38,372 bases of DNA from Candidatus Cloacimonadota bacterium (GTDB taxonomy: Bacteria; Cloacimonadota; Cloacimonadia; Cloacimonadales; Cloacimonadaceae). The translations under genes were made by a program, and so were the position numbers. The notes under the pieces were generated by a model, which saw nothing but the letters and a program-made list of their open reading frames with translations, had not been told where the DNA came from and ran no database searches. Below are positions 1-9,041 of this stretch, piece by piece. The stretch lies in NCBI GenBank assembly GCA_023392795.1, contig JAEWNJ010000096.1, positions 1 through 38,372 on the forward strand. The letters run 5' to 3'. The first letter of the stretch is position 1. Each line of letters starts with the position of its first letter.

Positions 1-605
1 TCATCCAAGTACGGGCTCCCCTGGGAACCACGGATGATTACATTTTTCAGCTCCTCCAGAAACGCAAAGATCGCATCCAGACTTTATTGGACAACTTCCG
101 GAAGAGTCATCGGCATCACAGCTTTACGGAGGGTTCCTGCATTCCCTTGATGGGCAAGCCCATCACGCTACAGTATCTGGAAAACTATCCCTATCTCTGG
201 CGTTTGGATAAGTCCACGCTATACATCAACAAGGATTACGTCAATGAGTTGGACATCGTGATGAAGGACTTTTATCAGGAAAGTGCCAAGTACCTGATCA
301 GACGCTGTCATGAACTCGCCACACAACACCACTTTATAAAAGTAAAGGTCAGCACACGATGGAATAAACGGCGATGGGGCTCGTATTCATCCCGGATGTC
401 AATATCTCTGAATTGCGCGCTGATCATGGCGCCCCCGGAGGTGATCGACTACGTGATCGTACATGAATACTGTCACAGCCTGCATCCTAATCACTCTGCG
501 GCATTTTGGAAGAGCGTGGAGATGATCGTCCCGGATTACCGGATTCACTATGCCTGGCTCAGAAACAACAGCCACATTCTGCATCTTCTGGATCAGATCG
601 CGTAA
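1..605 (+). CDS. YgjP-like (DUF45) metal-dependent hydrolase, 5' partial
   Basis: The frame is open from the window edge (first complete codon at position 3), so the true start lies outside. An internal TTG at 87 is unlikely to be the start, because the residues before it (VRAPLGTTDDYIFQLLQKRK) match the usual YgjP N-terminal region. The C-terminal half carries a WGS motif followed by the zinc-binding HEYCH...H pattern (HEYCHSLHPNHSAAFW, from base 462), the family's metal and catalytic signature. The family is related to SprT/M48-type metallopeptidases; the E. coli member has been linked to nucleotide hydrolysis, so the substrate here is uncertain. It is cytoplasmic, with no signal peptide visible. 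It converges on the cyclase gene with only 27 bp between the stop codons. Confidence 0.85.
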   Translation, partial: IQVRAPLGTTDDYIFQLLQKRKDRIQTLLDNFRKSHRHHSFTEGSCIPLMGKPITLQYLENYPYLWRLDKSTLYINKDYVNELDIVMKDFYQESAKYLIRRCHELATQHHFIKVKVSTRWNKRRWGSYSSRMSISLNCALIMAPPEVIDYVIVHEYCHSLHPNHSAAFWKSVEMIVPDYRIHYAWLRNNSHILHLLDQIA

Positions 606-632
606 TGCTGAGTACTATGCCGGGACTGGTAG

Positions 633-2489
633 CTATATCAAACCCTGTAGCTCATAGATCTTAACCGCCAGATTCTTGCCTTTTACTTTCACCTCATCCA
701 GATAGCGCGCCTGAACGTAGTCCTTGACCTGGGCGTATGTAGACTCGCTGATGATGATGTGTTTGGCAGTGTCATACTCCTTGTTGATACCTTCCAGACG
801 TGCACCCAGATTGATGGTATCGCCAATGGCAGTGTAGTCGAAGATCTGCTCACTACCGAGGTTACCCACGATGGCTCCGCCAGTGTTTACCCCAATGCCA
901 ATCTCAAAAGCTTCCTTGCCTTCTTTGCGCCATTTCTCTTGAAGTACACTTAACCGTTCACGCATCTCCAGAGCCGTCTTACAGGCATGAAGGGCGTGGT
1001 TTTCCAAAGGCAAGGGGCTGCCATAAAGAGCCATTATCTCATCGCCGACAAACTTATCCAGAGTGCCTTTGTTTTTGATGATCACATCCACCATCGCCGT
1101 AAGATATTCTTTGAGAATGTTTACCGTTTCTGCTGGCGAGTGCCCTTCAGAATAGGTGGTGAATGAACGAATGTCTGAAAACAGCACGGAAATCTCCTGA
1201 TAGGTTCCGCCATAACTAAGCTTGCCGGGATTTTTGAGCAGCTCGCTCACTAGTTCCGGAGCCATGTACTGCTGGAAAGTATTGCGGATAAATTGCTTTT
1301 CCTTGAGCGACGCGAGATAATGCAACACCAGGCTGAGCACATACAAAAGCACATAGGCAAAAGCTGTCTGCACTATAGGAATCAGCAGGTTATGGCGCTT
1401 GAACAGCATGAACGCAGCAGCATACTGACCCACGATCATAAGGACCAGAATAACGGCCGATAGCTGCGGACGGACATGCCGGAAGATAAACCAGAAGCCC
1501 AGCAAGAGCAGCAGTTCAATGCCAAGATAGTACCAGGCTGGGAATGCTTTCAGATAGTTTCCCTGCATCACCATTTCCATGAAATTGGCATGAATCTCCA
1601 CCCCTGGAGTCCATTCGCCGCCAAAGGGCGTGGGAAACTTATCGTGCAATTCGTCCATCGTGGCGCCGATGAGCACCGTCTTGCCCTGTAGCAAACCATA
1701 CTCAGCCAGTTCATAATATTCGTCCAGTTCCTCGCCATAATAGCCAGGCATAGCCGTAGTGGAATCGTCCAGGACGCTGGCATAGGAAACAAAGGGGAAA
1801 TAGCCTGCGGGGCCGAAATAATTGATCAAAGCACGATTTGCCGCTGTGATTGGGATCAGATTGCCAGCCACCGAGAGTTTACCACCCACCCTGCCGATGT
1901 GTTTGCTCCATTCTGGCTGATAGATGCGTGAATTGCCCAATGCGGCCACGCCGATGCTGTAATAGGGGCTATCATCATGCATTTCAAACAGTGAATAGCT
2001 GCGGATCACGTTATCGGTATCTGGGGAGATGTTTACAATGCCCCAGCTCAAACCGCGATCTCGAATGGGTTTGATCGGGGTTTGCACCCGGGATGGCTCT
2101 CCCTTGCTTGCGGCCGGGATCACTTTACCGGCGAAGATGGTATTCTGATAGTAGAATGCGGTATCAGCCAGCAGAGCGTCACTTTCGGCGATAGCAGACT
2201 CGGTAAAGGCGACGTCGAAGATCACTTGTTTCACGCCCAGTTTAAAAAGATTCTCGATCAGTTTCGCATGGTACTCTCTGGGATAGGGCCAGCGGGTATC
2301 CAGAGCACTATCGGTAGCATCATCGATAGCGACGATCACAATGTCGTTGCTGATCTCTTGCGCTCCCCGCAAGCGAAACAAACTATCCTGTGCCTTGTAA
2401 TCCAATGCGTGGAAAAAAGGAAAGAGGAATAGGATTCGCACGATTAGCAATATGAGTATGGGCCAAAGGTAAGGGCGTAAAGCTCGCAT
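633..2489 (-). CDS. CHASE2-domain class III adenylate cyclase (membrane sensor)
   Basis: 618 residues. A first membrane helix (about 9-27) leads into an extracytoplasmic CHASE2 sensor domain (about 30-315), with IVIVAIDDATD and GVEIHANFMEM near its ends. Three further membrane helices follow (about 320-392). The C-terminal class III nucleotide cyclase domain (about 430-610) has both metal-binding aspartates (D439 in FSDI, D483 in VGDE), purine-selecting K479 and T553 (DYTAIGD), and N560/R564 for transition-state stabilisation. The Lys/Thr pair indicates ATP as substrate, so the product should be cAMP; this is inferred from motifs. It is the last gene of the operon that begins with the response regulator, 86 bp after the barrel gene and separated from it by a strong hairpin. 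CHASE2 cyclases often sit beside FecR-domain genes, as here. No cAMP-binding regulator is encoded in this window. Confidence 0.92.
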   Translation of the reverse strand: MRALRPYLWPILILLIVRILFLFPFFHALDYKAQDSLFRLRGAQEISNDIVIVAIDDATDSALDTRWPYPREYHAKLIENLFKLGVKQVIFDVAFTESAIAESDALLADTAFYYQNTIFAGKVIPAASKGEPSRVQTPIKPIRDRGLSWGIVNISPDTDNVIRSYSLFEMHDDSPYYSIGVAALGNSRIYQPEWSKHIGRVGGKLSVAGNLIPITAANRALINYFGPAGYFPFVSYASVLDDSTTAMPGYYGEELDEYYELAEYGLLQGKTVLIGATMDELHDKFPTPFGGEWTPGVEIHANFMEMVMQGNYLKAFPAWYYLGIELLLLLGFWFIFRHVRPQLSAVILVLMIVGQYAAAFMLFKRHNLLIPIVQTAFAYVLLYVLSLVLHYLASLKEKQFIRNTFQQYMAPELVSELLKNPGKLSYGGTYQEISVLFSDIRSFTTYSEGHSPAETVNILKEYLTAMVDVIIKNKGTLDKFVGDEIMALYGSPLPLENHALHACKTALEMRERLSVLQEKWRKEGKEAFEIGIGVNTGGAIVGNLGSEQIFDYTAIGDTINLGARLEGINKEYDTAKHIIISESTYAQVKDYVQARYLDEVKVKGKNLAVKIYELQGLI

Positions 2490-2510
2490 AATCTACTCCG
2501 AAGTAAATGA

Positions 2511-2538
2511 GCCGTGCAGCATTTGGCTGCTGCACGGC
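2511..2538 (-). other. Strong RNA hairpin between barrel gene and cyclase gene
   Basis: GCCGTGCAGC (2511-2520) and GCTGCACGGC (2529-2538) form a perfect 10-bp stem with an 8-nt loop. It lies 37 bp after the barrel gene's stop and 21 bp before the cyclase start. Neither direction has a T-run, so it is not a classical terminator. A processing site, mRNA stabiliser or attenuator that sets cyclase dosage is possible. Confidence 0.6.
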
Positions 2539-2575
2539 ATACTAATTGTTGGTCGCAGCCGGGGGCAGACTTTAG

Positions 2576-4957
2576 CTAGAATCTCTGGCTGACCAAAAGG
2601 CGCCAGGTGGTAGTGTCGTATTCGGCGGCGCTATTATCCTTGTTACTCACCTTTTTTAGGGCGAGATCGGTATTTACACTCAGATTGCGCATGGGATAAG
2701 CTGTGAGGCCAAGCGATGTAACGCTGTAGGATGACTCATCCTGATCTCCTGAAAGCGAGGTATTGCTGAAGGAGAGATAAGGCTTCAGAATGTCGCTGAA
2801 CAGCGAGTACTCGGCCTTCATGTAGATTCGGCTATTCTTGGTTTCAGTATCCAGGAGCTTGTTCTCGTTTGAACTGGTGGAATAGGCCAGATATGTCTTG
2901 AGCGGAATGGGCAGGAAACGGTTGCTCATGCTGAAATTGATGCCGCTATTGCCATTATCGCTAACCAGGGTAGTGGCTCTGACATCCGGGCTGCCGATCT
3001 CCCGGCTGTCTTCACCCATGCGGTAGCTGAGATCAAGCTGGGTCGGTACGTAGGGGATCTGGATGAAGTTATAACCAATACCGAAGCTTAGCTGTTGATT
3101 ATCACCAGTATATGGCGTGAAATCGAGGCTGTCGATCTCAGTATTGGCTTCATTCTCGGAGTTGTTTAACAAGAGGGAAGCCTTCAGATACGGCATCTTG
3201 GGCAAACGCAGGATAGCCTGTGCCTGCAGATTGCTGTAGGTGTTGGTTTCAGTGCTGTGTTCCATCAGATTGTCGACAGTCTGGCTGTAGGAACCCGTGA
3301 GCAGAAATGCTCTGCCCAGATTGAACTGATCGGTCACAGTGACGATCTTGGAATCACTGAGCGGAGCATGAGTTCCCAGAGCGGTGAAGGAGCTGCCCAC
3401 TTCCTGATAATCCACTGTGATCATATTGTTCATCATGTAGGCACGCAGATAAACCTTCCATGCGATGTTGGATTTATCAAGGCCAAAGGGCTCGATATTC
3501 TGGTTGATGATAAACCAATCTGATACATCCTGAGGGTTCACATCGATATCATCACTGTATTCCTGCAAATCTTCCTCAGACATGGCACCGGGTAGGGTGT
3601 TTTTGTTTAACAAACTAGCTGCCACTTCCGCTCCCATCAACACATGCTGATCGGGCACATTCAGCTTGGCATCCACGGCTATCACCCCGTTATCCTGAGC
3701 CTTCGTGCTGTACTCTTTGAGGTTGGTGGCGGGGTTGATGTATTCATAATACTCGGAATCCAAAGAACTGCGGACATCACGATGCCTGGTACCGGTAAGT
3801 CCCAGGGAAAATCCCTGCTCACTGCCCATCACCAGACGCGCTGCCGCGGCTTCCTGCTTGAAAGTTCCCGTTTTGGGAACGCTACCATCGCCTTCATTTT
3901 TGGTCATGCGAACAGTTTCACCATGGGCAAGATACAGCCTCAGAGAGCGAGTGCCAATGGAGGAATAGATACCGCGGATGTTCTTACCATTCATGGTATA
4001 TTCAGAAAGCTGGGGAGATGAATCACCAAAATGAGCTTCCATGAAGGGCAGCTCCACTCCGAATGTATAGCGATTCACGGGTTGGGCACTACTCTTTTCC
4101 AGGCTGGAAACGTAAACATTTGTGCTGAGATCCAGGATGCCGTATTGGGCATATAGATCGGTCCAGGCCGCGAAATCACTGAGGGTATTGCCAAAGGACA
4201 CGTCCTTGTCTGACGTGGAATAGGAATTGGCAGACATATTCACAGAGCCCCTGAAACTGATGGGGGACTTGGACCCACCCTCACCGGGTACTACCTGGGT
4301 AATCCAGGTATCAGAATATAGCTCTTTGCCGTTTACCACAGCCTTTACCAGAGCTTTCTTGATCCCCTCCCGGGGCTTCTCTTCACGGTACACCAGGGTG
4401 GAGCCACTTTTCTCTGCCAGTTTGGTAACATCCCTGTCATCCACGAAGATTTGCAGAGTATTGGGATCCAATTCATCTGCAATGGCTATGTAACTAACGG
4501 CCAGGAGATAATCATCATCGCTGCTGATGCTGCTATCGTCGCTGAGCAGAACGAATGCATCGCTGTGTGTGCCCTGAGTGCCCTGCATACCGATGGGGCC
4601 GATGGCATAGGCTTGATCCAGAGAGTTCTCATCAGGCAGGTATTCCTTTACACCATTGAGTAGCTCAAACTGGAAGCGGTACTCCACTTCGGAGGTACTG
4701 TAATAACTGCGGAGAATGGAAGCGCGCCAAAAGCCGGGTTCGTCCTGCCGCATGTCGGTCTCCAGCCAATTGCTCTCACCCGACACTCGGTACTGCATCT
4801 TTACCGCACTGATATCATCATTGCCCTGCGTTACTTCCACCATCATCTCCAGATCTACACCCGGCAGATATGTACTAGGCATCACGTGGATGGCGTTCAC
4901 GGCCGCCAGGAGCGAGAGACTGAGGGTTGCCAGGATAATCAGTAATATCTTCTTCAT
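2576..4957 (-). CDS. Exported outer-membrane beta-barrel protein of unknown function
   Basis: I place the start at the ATG at 4957, giving MKKILLIILATLSLSLLAA, a clear signal peptide behind a GGGGGAAAGG ribosome site. A longer start at 4975 overlaps the FecR stop as TGATG and would put charged residues before the signal. After the signal, roughly 150 residues resemble an Ig-like or FN3-like fold (AVKMQYRVSGESNWLETDMRQ). The rest alternates short polar and hydrophobic strands, and the protein ends in WRLLVSQRF, the terminal aromatic residue typical of BAM-inserted barrels. I do not recognise a named family. It sits directly after a FecR gene and before a CHASE2 cyclase, which suggests a surface component of that signalling set. 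Localisation is likely; function is unknown. Confidence 0.8.
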   Translation of the reverse strand: MKKILLIILATLSLSLLAAVNAIHVMPSTYLPGVDLEMMVEVTQGNDDISAVKMQYRVSGESNWLETDMRQDEPGFWRASILRSYYSTSEVEYRFQFELLNGVKEYLPDENSLDQAYAIGPIGMQGTQGTHSDAFVLLSDDSSISSDDDYLLAVSYIAIADELDPNTLQIFVDDRDVTKLAEKSGSTLVYREEKPREGIKKALVKAVVNGKELYSDTWITQVVPGEGGSKSPISFRGSVNMSANSYSTSDKDVSFGNTLSDFAAWTDLYAQYGILDLSTNVYVSSLEKSSAQPVNRYTFGVELPFMEAHFGDSSPQLSEYTMNGKNIRGIYSSIGTRSLRLYLAHGETVRMTKNEGDGSVPKTGTFKQEAAAARLVMGSEQGFSLGLTGTRHRDVRSSLDSEYYEYINPATNLKEYSTKAQDNGVIAVDAKLNVPDQHVLMGAEVAASLLNKNTLPGAMSEEDLQEYSDDIDVNPQDVSDWFIINQNIEPFGLDKSNIAWKVYLRAYMMNNMITVDYQEVGSSFTALGTHAPLSDSKIVTVTDQFNLGRAFLLTGSYSQTVDNLMEHSTETNTYSNLQAQAILRLPKMPYLKASLLLNNSENEANTEIDSLDFTPYTGDNQQLSFGIGYNFIQIPYVPTQLDLSYRMGEDSREIGSPDVRATTLVSDNGNSGINFSMSNRFLPIPLKTYLAYSTSSNENKLLDTETKNSRIYMKAEYSLFSDILKPYLSFSNTSLSGDQDESSYSVTSLGLTAYPMRNLSVNTDLALKKVSNKDNSAAEYDTTTWRLLVSQRF

Positions 4958-4974
4958 AAGCCTTTCCCCCACCA

Positions 4975-5652
4975 TCAGAAAGTGATCTCAATCTGCTTGA
5001 GGTTACCGTTTTCATCCAATACAGGAATGCGGATGGTATTTGTATCGTTATTATCCCCGGCTTCTATCTCCTGACGTTCCGCCGGGCTTAGGTCTTCAGG
5101 GCGGCTGTCTCGTACTTCTACTCTGCCACTGCTGTGCACTCGGGCAGTTTTCCCTTTGCCAACGTTGGTTACTTCCCCAGTGGAGCTCATGCGGAGCTCA
5201 ACCTCGCCATCATTGACGATGAACATGGACGAGCCATCATCTTCGACCTTGGTCAAAAACTCTGTGCCCTTCACGGATGCCACTGTGCTGGGAGTGCTTA
5301 CCTGAAAAACGCCGCTACCCTTCTTTACTGTGGAGAGGATGCTGCCTTTGCTCACGGTTACCTTTTTGCTGAGCCCTTTGCCGTCCTTGGTGGCGCTGAT
5401 GGTGGCTACGCTATTTGAAAACATCTTCACCGAGGATGACGCATCAACGTATTTATAGGCGGCAAAGCTCTCCTCTCCAGTGCGGATAACATCGTTATTC
5501 ATCAGCAACTGCCCTTTTTTAAACTTCATTTGAGATTTATCACGTTCCAGAGTTACCTTGCCTTTATTGGCGCTGAGCATGGCTATGGCGTCCGCGCTGA
5601 GGAGGCACACCACAAGCATTAGAATGGTTATCAGAATTAGTTGCTTTTTCAT
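4975..5652 (-). CDS. FecR-domain periplasmic protein
   Basis: 225 residues. An N-terminal signal sequence (about 1-22, MKKQLILITILMLVVCLLSA) precedes a FecR domain (about 25-170). Recognisable pieces are GKVTLERDKSQMKFKKGQLL, the central SKGSILSTV and VSTPSTVASVKGTEF, and the closing FIVNDGEVELR. The stand-alone form lacks the cytoplasmic tail and membrane helix of true FecR anti-sigma factors, and there is no sigma factor nearby, so classic FecI/FecR signalling is not supported. The C-terminal 50 residues are acidic and low in structure. It starts 12 bp after the secreted protein gene, behind a strong GGGGAGGAAG site, and runs into the barrel gene. FecR-domain proteins beside CHASE2 cyclases are a known arrangement; what this domain binds is unclear. 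Confidence 0.88.
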   Translation of the reverse strand: MKKQLILITILMLVVCLLSADAIAMLSANKGKVTLERDKSQMKFKKGQLLMNNDVIRTGEESFAAYKYVDASSSVKMFSNSVATISATKDGKGLSKKVTVSKGSILSTVKKGSGVFQVSTPSTVASVKGTEFLTKVEDDGSSMFIVNDGEVELRMSSTGEVTNVGKGKTARVHSSGRVEVRDSRPEDLSPAERQEIEAGDNNDTNTIRIPVLDENGNLKQIEITF

Positions 5653-5664
5653 TTCTTCCTCCCC

Positions 5665-6759
5665 TTAGTCCTTGATCTCTACTCTGAAGTTTTTGCCTTT
5701 TAAGCTTTCGATGAGATCCAGAGCTTCCTGTCCGCTGTAGCTGCGTCCGTTGTACCAGATCTCACCAGTAGGCTTGTAACCTTGCAACAGGATGTTCATG
5801 ATCAAATTGTTTTGTAATCCGTTCAGGAGTCCCGATATCTCACCAGCGGTGTCGTTGTTTTGGTCTTCTGAGTACTTAAACACATACCATGGGCTCTTCA
5901 ATATGCCAGGATCGTCTACCTTTACCTCCGACAATGGATTGAAGCCGTCATAAAGCGGCATGTAAACCTGCCAGGCATAGAAACAGCCCTGATTGAAGGG
6001 AATGAACTCCGCAAATCCGCTCTGTACGCCCATGGGGCTGCGATACACCACTGAACCTCGATTCTCGACAGTATTTGAGTTTGGCATATCACTTGGAGCA
6101 AACTCCTTGATCACCAGATATTGATCGTTGAATCCGGTGGCAACAGCATTCCAGATGAAGCTTTGCGGCAAACCTGTGACCAGGGGGGGGACTTGATTGA
6201 TATGCTTTCCGGGGCTGCTAAGATAGATGGCTCCAGCGTTTTTGATGGTCAGTTTGAAGACATCACTGTCATCCCATGTAGTGCTGCCAAGAGCTCTGAC
6301 GGATACGTGGAATTCTAGAGTGCCATCGGGGAAATATCCAGCTAGCAAGGCATCCCTTAAAAGCGGATTGGACTCGGCAGCATCCACTATATCGATGTTC
6401 ATATCGGATTCCAGATCAATGCCTCCGACATTGGTTAGAAGGTCGCGGTTTGATATGACAAGCGGAGCATTCTGAGCTATGGGATCCACAGTTCTCAGCA
6501 TGGCCTCGCCTTCCTTGACCAGCCATGTGGTGTTCCATTTTACTTGAACCTGAAACTCCGCTTTGGCGGGTACCGACTGACTGTTGCTAACGGTCAGCGT
6601 GGTTAGGTGCGGTTGGGTATCAGGATTGATGGGATCTATGGCAACCGCGTCCAGTCTATTCACCTTCAGGCTCTTGGGGGTGAAATTCACGGTGAAACCC
6701 TGAGCAAAGAGCCCACCGCTGATCAGTAACAATACGAAGATATAAGTAAGGCGTTTCAT
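5665..6759 (-). CDS. Secreted protein of unknown function
   Basis: 364 residues with a signal peptide (MKRLTYIFVLLLISGGLFAQ, cleavage probably after residue 19 or 20). The mature part looks beta-rich, with Ig-like stretches (LTTLTVSNSQSVPAKAEFQV near 55-75) and a tryptophan-rich second half (FYAWQVYMP). The last 40 residues (GEIWYNGRSYSGQEALDLIE) look like a small separate module. I recognise no catalytic motif and no type IX sorting tail. Its ATG overlaps the ddl stop by 4 bp and the FecR gene follows after 12 bp, so translation is probably coupled. By position it is part of the FecR/barrel/CHASE2 set: exported and likely periplasmic or surface-attached. No function can be assigned. Confidence 0.8.
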   Translation of the reverse strand: MKRLTYIFVLLLISGGLFAQGFTVNFTPKSLKVNRLDAVAIDPINPDTQPHLTTLTVSNSQSVPAKAEFQVQVKWNTTWLVKEGEAMLRTVDPIAQNAPLVISNRDLLTNVGGIDLESDMNIDIVDAAESNPLLRDALLAGYFPDGTLEFHVSVRALGSTTWDDSDVFKLTIKNAGAIYLSSPGKHINQVPPLVTGLPQSFIWNAVATGFNDQYLVIKEFAPSDMPNSNTVENRGSVVYRSPMGVQSGFAEFIPFNQGCFYAWQVYMPLYDGFNPLSEVKVDDPGILKSPWYVFKYSEDQNNDTAGEISGLLNGLQNNLIMNILLQGYKPTGEIWYNGRSYSGQEALDLIESLKGKNFRVEIKD

Positions 6760-7709
6760 GATTCCTCCACCTTTGTGTTTGTAGATAATCTGATGATGGT
6801 TTGAAGCAGTTCCTCAAAGGATATTCCTGCCGCTTTGGCTGCCATGGGAACCAGGCTAAGCGAGGTCATCCCCGGCAGCGTGTTAACTTCCAAAAAGTAA
6901 GGGGTGTTGTCTCTGAGGCGAAAATCCACTCTGCCATATACAGAACATGACAGAGCGAAGAAGGCTCGTTCGGCGTACAATTGGCAAAGCTCAGATACAG
7001 CTTCGTCAATTGGTGCGGGAGCCAGGTAATCGGTTTTGCCCTTCGTGTATTTATTGTGATAATCATACCAGCCGTCATGAGGACGGATCTCCACTACAGG
7101 TAATGCCTTGCCGTCCAGGATACTCACCGTCAGTTCTCTGCCTTCAATGTACTCCTCCAGGAGGACACTATCGCAAAACCTGAACGCTTCCTCCACCGCC
7201 GGCTTCAATTCCTCGATGTGCTTCACCATGCTGATGCCCACCGAACTGCCTGCGTCATTTGGTTTCACGATCAGGGGCAAGCCTAGCCTTTGAACGATGC
7301 CGCTGTAATCAATGGGATCATTGTAGTCTTCCAGAAGATTGGCTCGAAGCAGGATGTGCCCACTCAAAGGTAATCCCTCTGCACCAACCACGAGTTTAGA
7401 GATATACTTGTCCATTGCCAATTGTGACGCTTTACTGCCGGATCCGGTGAAGGGAATGCCAGCCATCTCCAGCGCGGCCGCCAATTGACCATTTTCCCCG
7501 CTGCCTCCGTGCAGGGCATTGAAGATGAGATCGCAATTCTCCTTTCGGATGGCGATCAAAAGTGAGTGAAGATCAGGATAATCGGCGGGATCAATTTGGG
7601 ATACTCTGTAGCCCAGATTGCCCAACACTTTAGCCACTTCACTCCCCGAGACCAGGGATACATCCCGTTCCGGTGAATCTCCGCCTCGTAAAACCAGAAT
7701 ATTTTCCAT
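6756..7709 (-). CDS. ddl: D-alanine--D-alanine ligase
   Basis: 317 residues, full length for Ddl. It joins two D-alanines using ATP to make the dipeptide that ends the peptidoglycan stem peptide. The N-terminal domain has VLRGGDSPERDVSLVSG (compare GGxSxEREVSLxSG). The ATP-grasp core shows LPLIVKPNDAGSSVGISMV with the phosphate-binding loop, then LLEEYIEGRELTV and the metal-binding FLEVNTLPGMTSLSLVP near the C-terminus. It is cytoplasmic. GAGAGGAAA precedes the ATG. It lies 8 bp after the acyltransferase gene and overlaps the next gene by 4 bp, so a cell-wall enzyme is embedded in a signalling operon. Confidence 0.95.
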   Translation of the reverse strand: MENILVLRGGDSPERDVSLVSGSEVAKVLGNLGYRVSQIDPADYPDLHSLLIAIRKENCDLIFNALHGGSGENGQLAAALEMAGIPFTGSGSKASQLAMDKYISKLVVGAEGLPLSGHILLRANLLEDYNDPIDYSGIVQRLGLPLIVKPNDAGSSVGISMVKHIEELKPAVEEAFRFCDSVLLEEYIEGRELTVSILDGKALPVVEIRPHDGWYDYHNKYTKGKTDYLAPAPIDEAVSELCQLYAERAFFALSCSVYGRVDFRLRDNTPYFLEVNTLPGMTSLSLVPMAAKAAGISFEELLQTIIRLSTNTKVEES

Positions 7710-7717
7710 TTTCCTCT

Positions 7718-8644
7718 CTATCTGCTTACATGGTAAAACACTTGCAGGTTTAGCCCCAACGCAGCTTTAAACCTTGCCACTTCAGGTACGTTTGCTCCGC
7801 AGTAATCCAACAGCCGGCAGGCTTCTGGCATTGCAGAAAGCAACTTCACATTATGAAAAGTGGATACACCCAGTTGCATCGCAGCGGCCTCACTTGCCAT
7901 AAACACAGTATAGGCAATTTCACCGCCGTCGTAATACAGAATATTGCTGCTCACCACTCGGGATTCGTGCAGAACGTTGATTTGTGTCAACAACCCATTA
8001 TCATGCAAGCGTTCAAAGAACTTTCCCAAATCTTCCAGGTCTGTTCCCAAACTGCGATTCTTGCGGCTATTCAGGGATTGCTGTAGCTTCATGAAGGTGT
8101 CGGGATCGAATTTCTCTTCGATCTGCATCCCGTTCTTCTCAGCGATGCGCAGTTTCTTCTTTTCATCGGGCAGCATGTGCAGCGTGGAAGATGTGGGATA
8201 CGTGAAAGTATACATGGGCATGGCGTGGTATTTGTTTCGTGTGAAGGATCTCACATCGGCATTTCGCGGAGTCAGCTTGAAGTGAACTCTGCCATAATGC
8301 TTAGAAAGATAAAGCGCTACCCCCTCCGAGATAGCGTGTGTGTCTAGCAGCATCCGGTTTGGGGATGCTCCAGCGGGATAAAAGGTATGCAACCCTTGAT
8401 AGTAAGCTCCCACCGGACAGATGAGAGCCTTTAATGATAGCTTCTTTCTTTCATAGAGGGGCAAGAGAGCAACCAGTTCCTCTCCCTTGTATACCCTGAG
8501 CAGGAGCGGTTTTATGTCGTGCAGGCCTGCGATGGCATCCATGAAATGAGGATTGTACCAAAGATCGTAAGCCTCCCCAGAGCGTCTTGATCCAGGCTCA
8601 AAATCCAAGCTTTCAGGTTCTTCAAGCAGGATGCTGAGTTTCAT
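7718..8644 (-). CDS. FemAB/BioF2-like GNAT-fold acyltransferase
   Basis: 308 residues, no signal peptide or membrane segment. The layout is that of the GNAT-like family that includes FemAB-type aminoacyltransferases and BioF2-like domains. The N-terminal part has LLLRVYKGEELVALLPLY. The second half has a basic stretch (KNRSLGTDLEDLGKFFERL) and the late INVLHESRVVSSNILYYDGG core strands, then an AYTVFMASEAAAMQLG helix. FemAB relatives add amino acids to peptidoglycan precursors, and the immediate downstream neighbour is ddl, so a role in wall or lipid modification is plausible but inferred. Its start overlaps the response regulator stop by 4 bp. Confidence 0.7.
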   Translation of the reverse strand: MKLSILLEEPESLDFEPGSRRSGEAYDLWYNPHFMDAIAGLHDIKPLLLRVYKGEELVALLPLYERKKLSLKALICPVGAYYQGLHTFYPAGASPNRMLLDTHAISEGVALYLSKHYGRVHFKLTPRNADVRSFTRNKYHAMPMYTFTYPTSSTLHMLPDEKKKLRIAEKNGMQIEEKFDPDTFMKLQQSLNSRKNRSLGTDLEDLGKFFERLHDNGLLTQINVLHESRVVSSNILYYDGGEIAYTVFMASEAAAMQLGVSTFHNVKLLSAMPEACRLLDYCGANVPEVARFKAALGLNLQVFYHVSR

Positions 8645-9003
8645 TGCTTCAAGTGCAATCTGATGGCCGTGATTAGCTCACTGAGTTGGAAGGGTTTAAT
8701 GATGTAATCCGAAGCACCTTCCACCATGGATTTATAAGCGCTGTCGATGGTGGGATAACCTGTCATGATGAGGCAAAACAAATCCGCATCGAGTTCCAGA
8801 AAGCGTTGCATGAGTTCTATGCCGTTCATGCCTGGCATTACCAGATCAATCAGAGCCAAGTCATATTTCCCGGGTTCAAATTGCTCCAGGGCTTTCTCGG
8901 CATCTTCAGCCATATCATACTGATAGCCGTTTAAATTCAGGAATTCACCTATCACCTCGCGCAGGAGCCGATCGTCGTCGACGAGAAGAATCCTGTGTTC
9001 CAT
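8641..9003 (-). CDS. Stand-alone response regulator receiver (CheY-like)
   Basis: 120 residues from the ATG at 9003, chosen over a TTG five codons upstream because GAGGTGAGG stands just before the ATG. It is a single receiver domain with all key residues: the acidic pocket D9/D10/D11 (LLVDDD), the phospho-acceptor D53 (LIDLVMPGMNG), T81 (MTGYP) and K103 (IIKPF). There is no output domain, so it acts through protein contacts or as a phosphorelay step. No histidine kinase is encoded in the window. It is the first gene of a seven-gene operon that ends with an adenylate cyclase. Confidence 0.92.
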   Translation of the reverse strand: MEHRILLVDDDRLLREVIGEFLNLNGYQYDMAEDAEKALEQFEPGKYDLALIDLVMPGMNGIELMQRFLELDADLFCLIMTGYPTIDSAYKSMVEGASDYIIKPFQLSELITAIRLHLKQ

Positions 9004-9041
9004 ATCCTCACCTCTCAATCCTTCTTTAACCTTATTGTGGC

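Noticed and set aside
4975..5652. FecR protein as a classical anti-sigma factor
   Set aside because: It has a signal peptide, no cytoplasmic anti-sigma domain or membrane helix after it, and no sigma factor or TonB receptor beside it.
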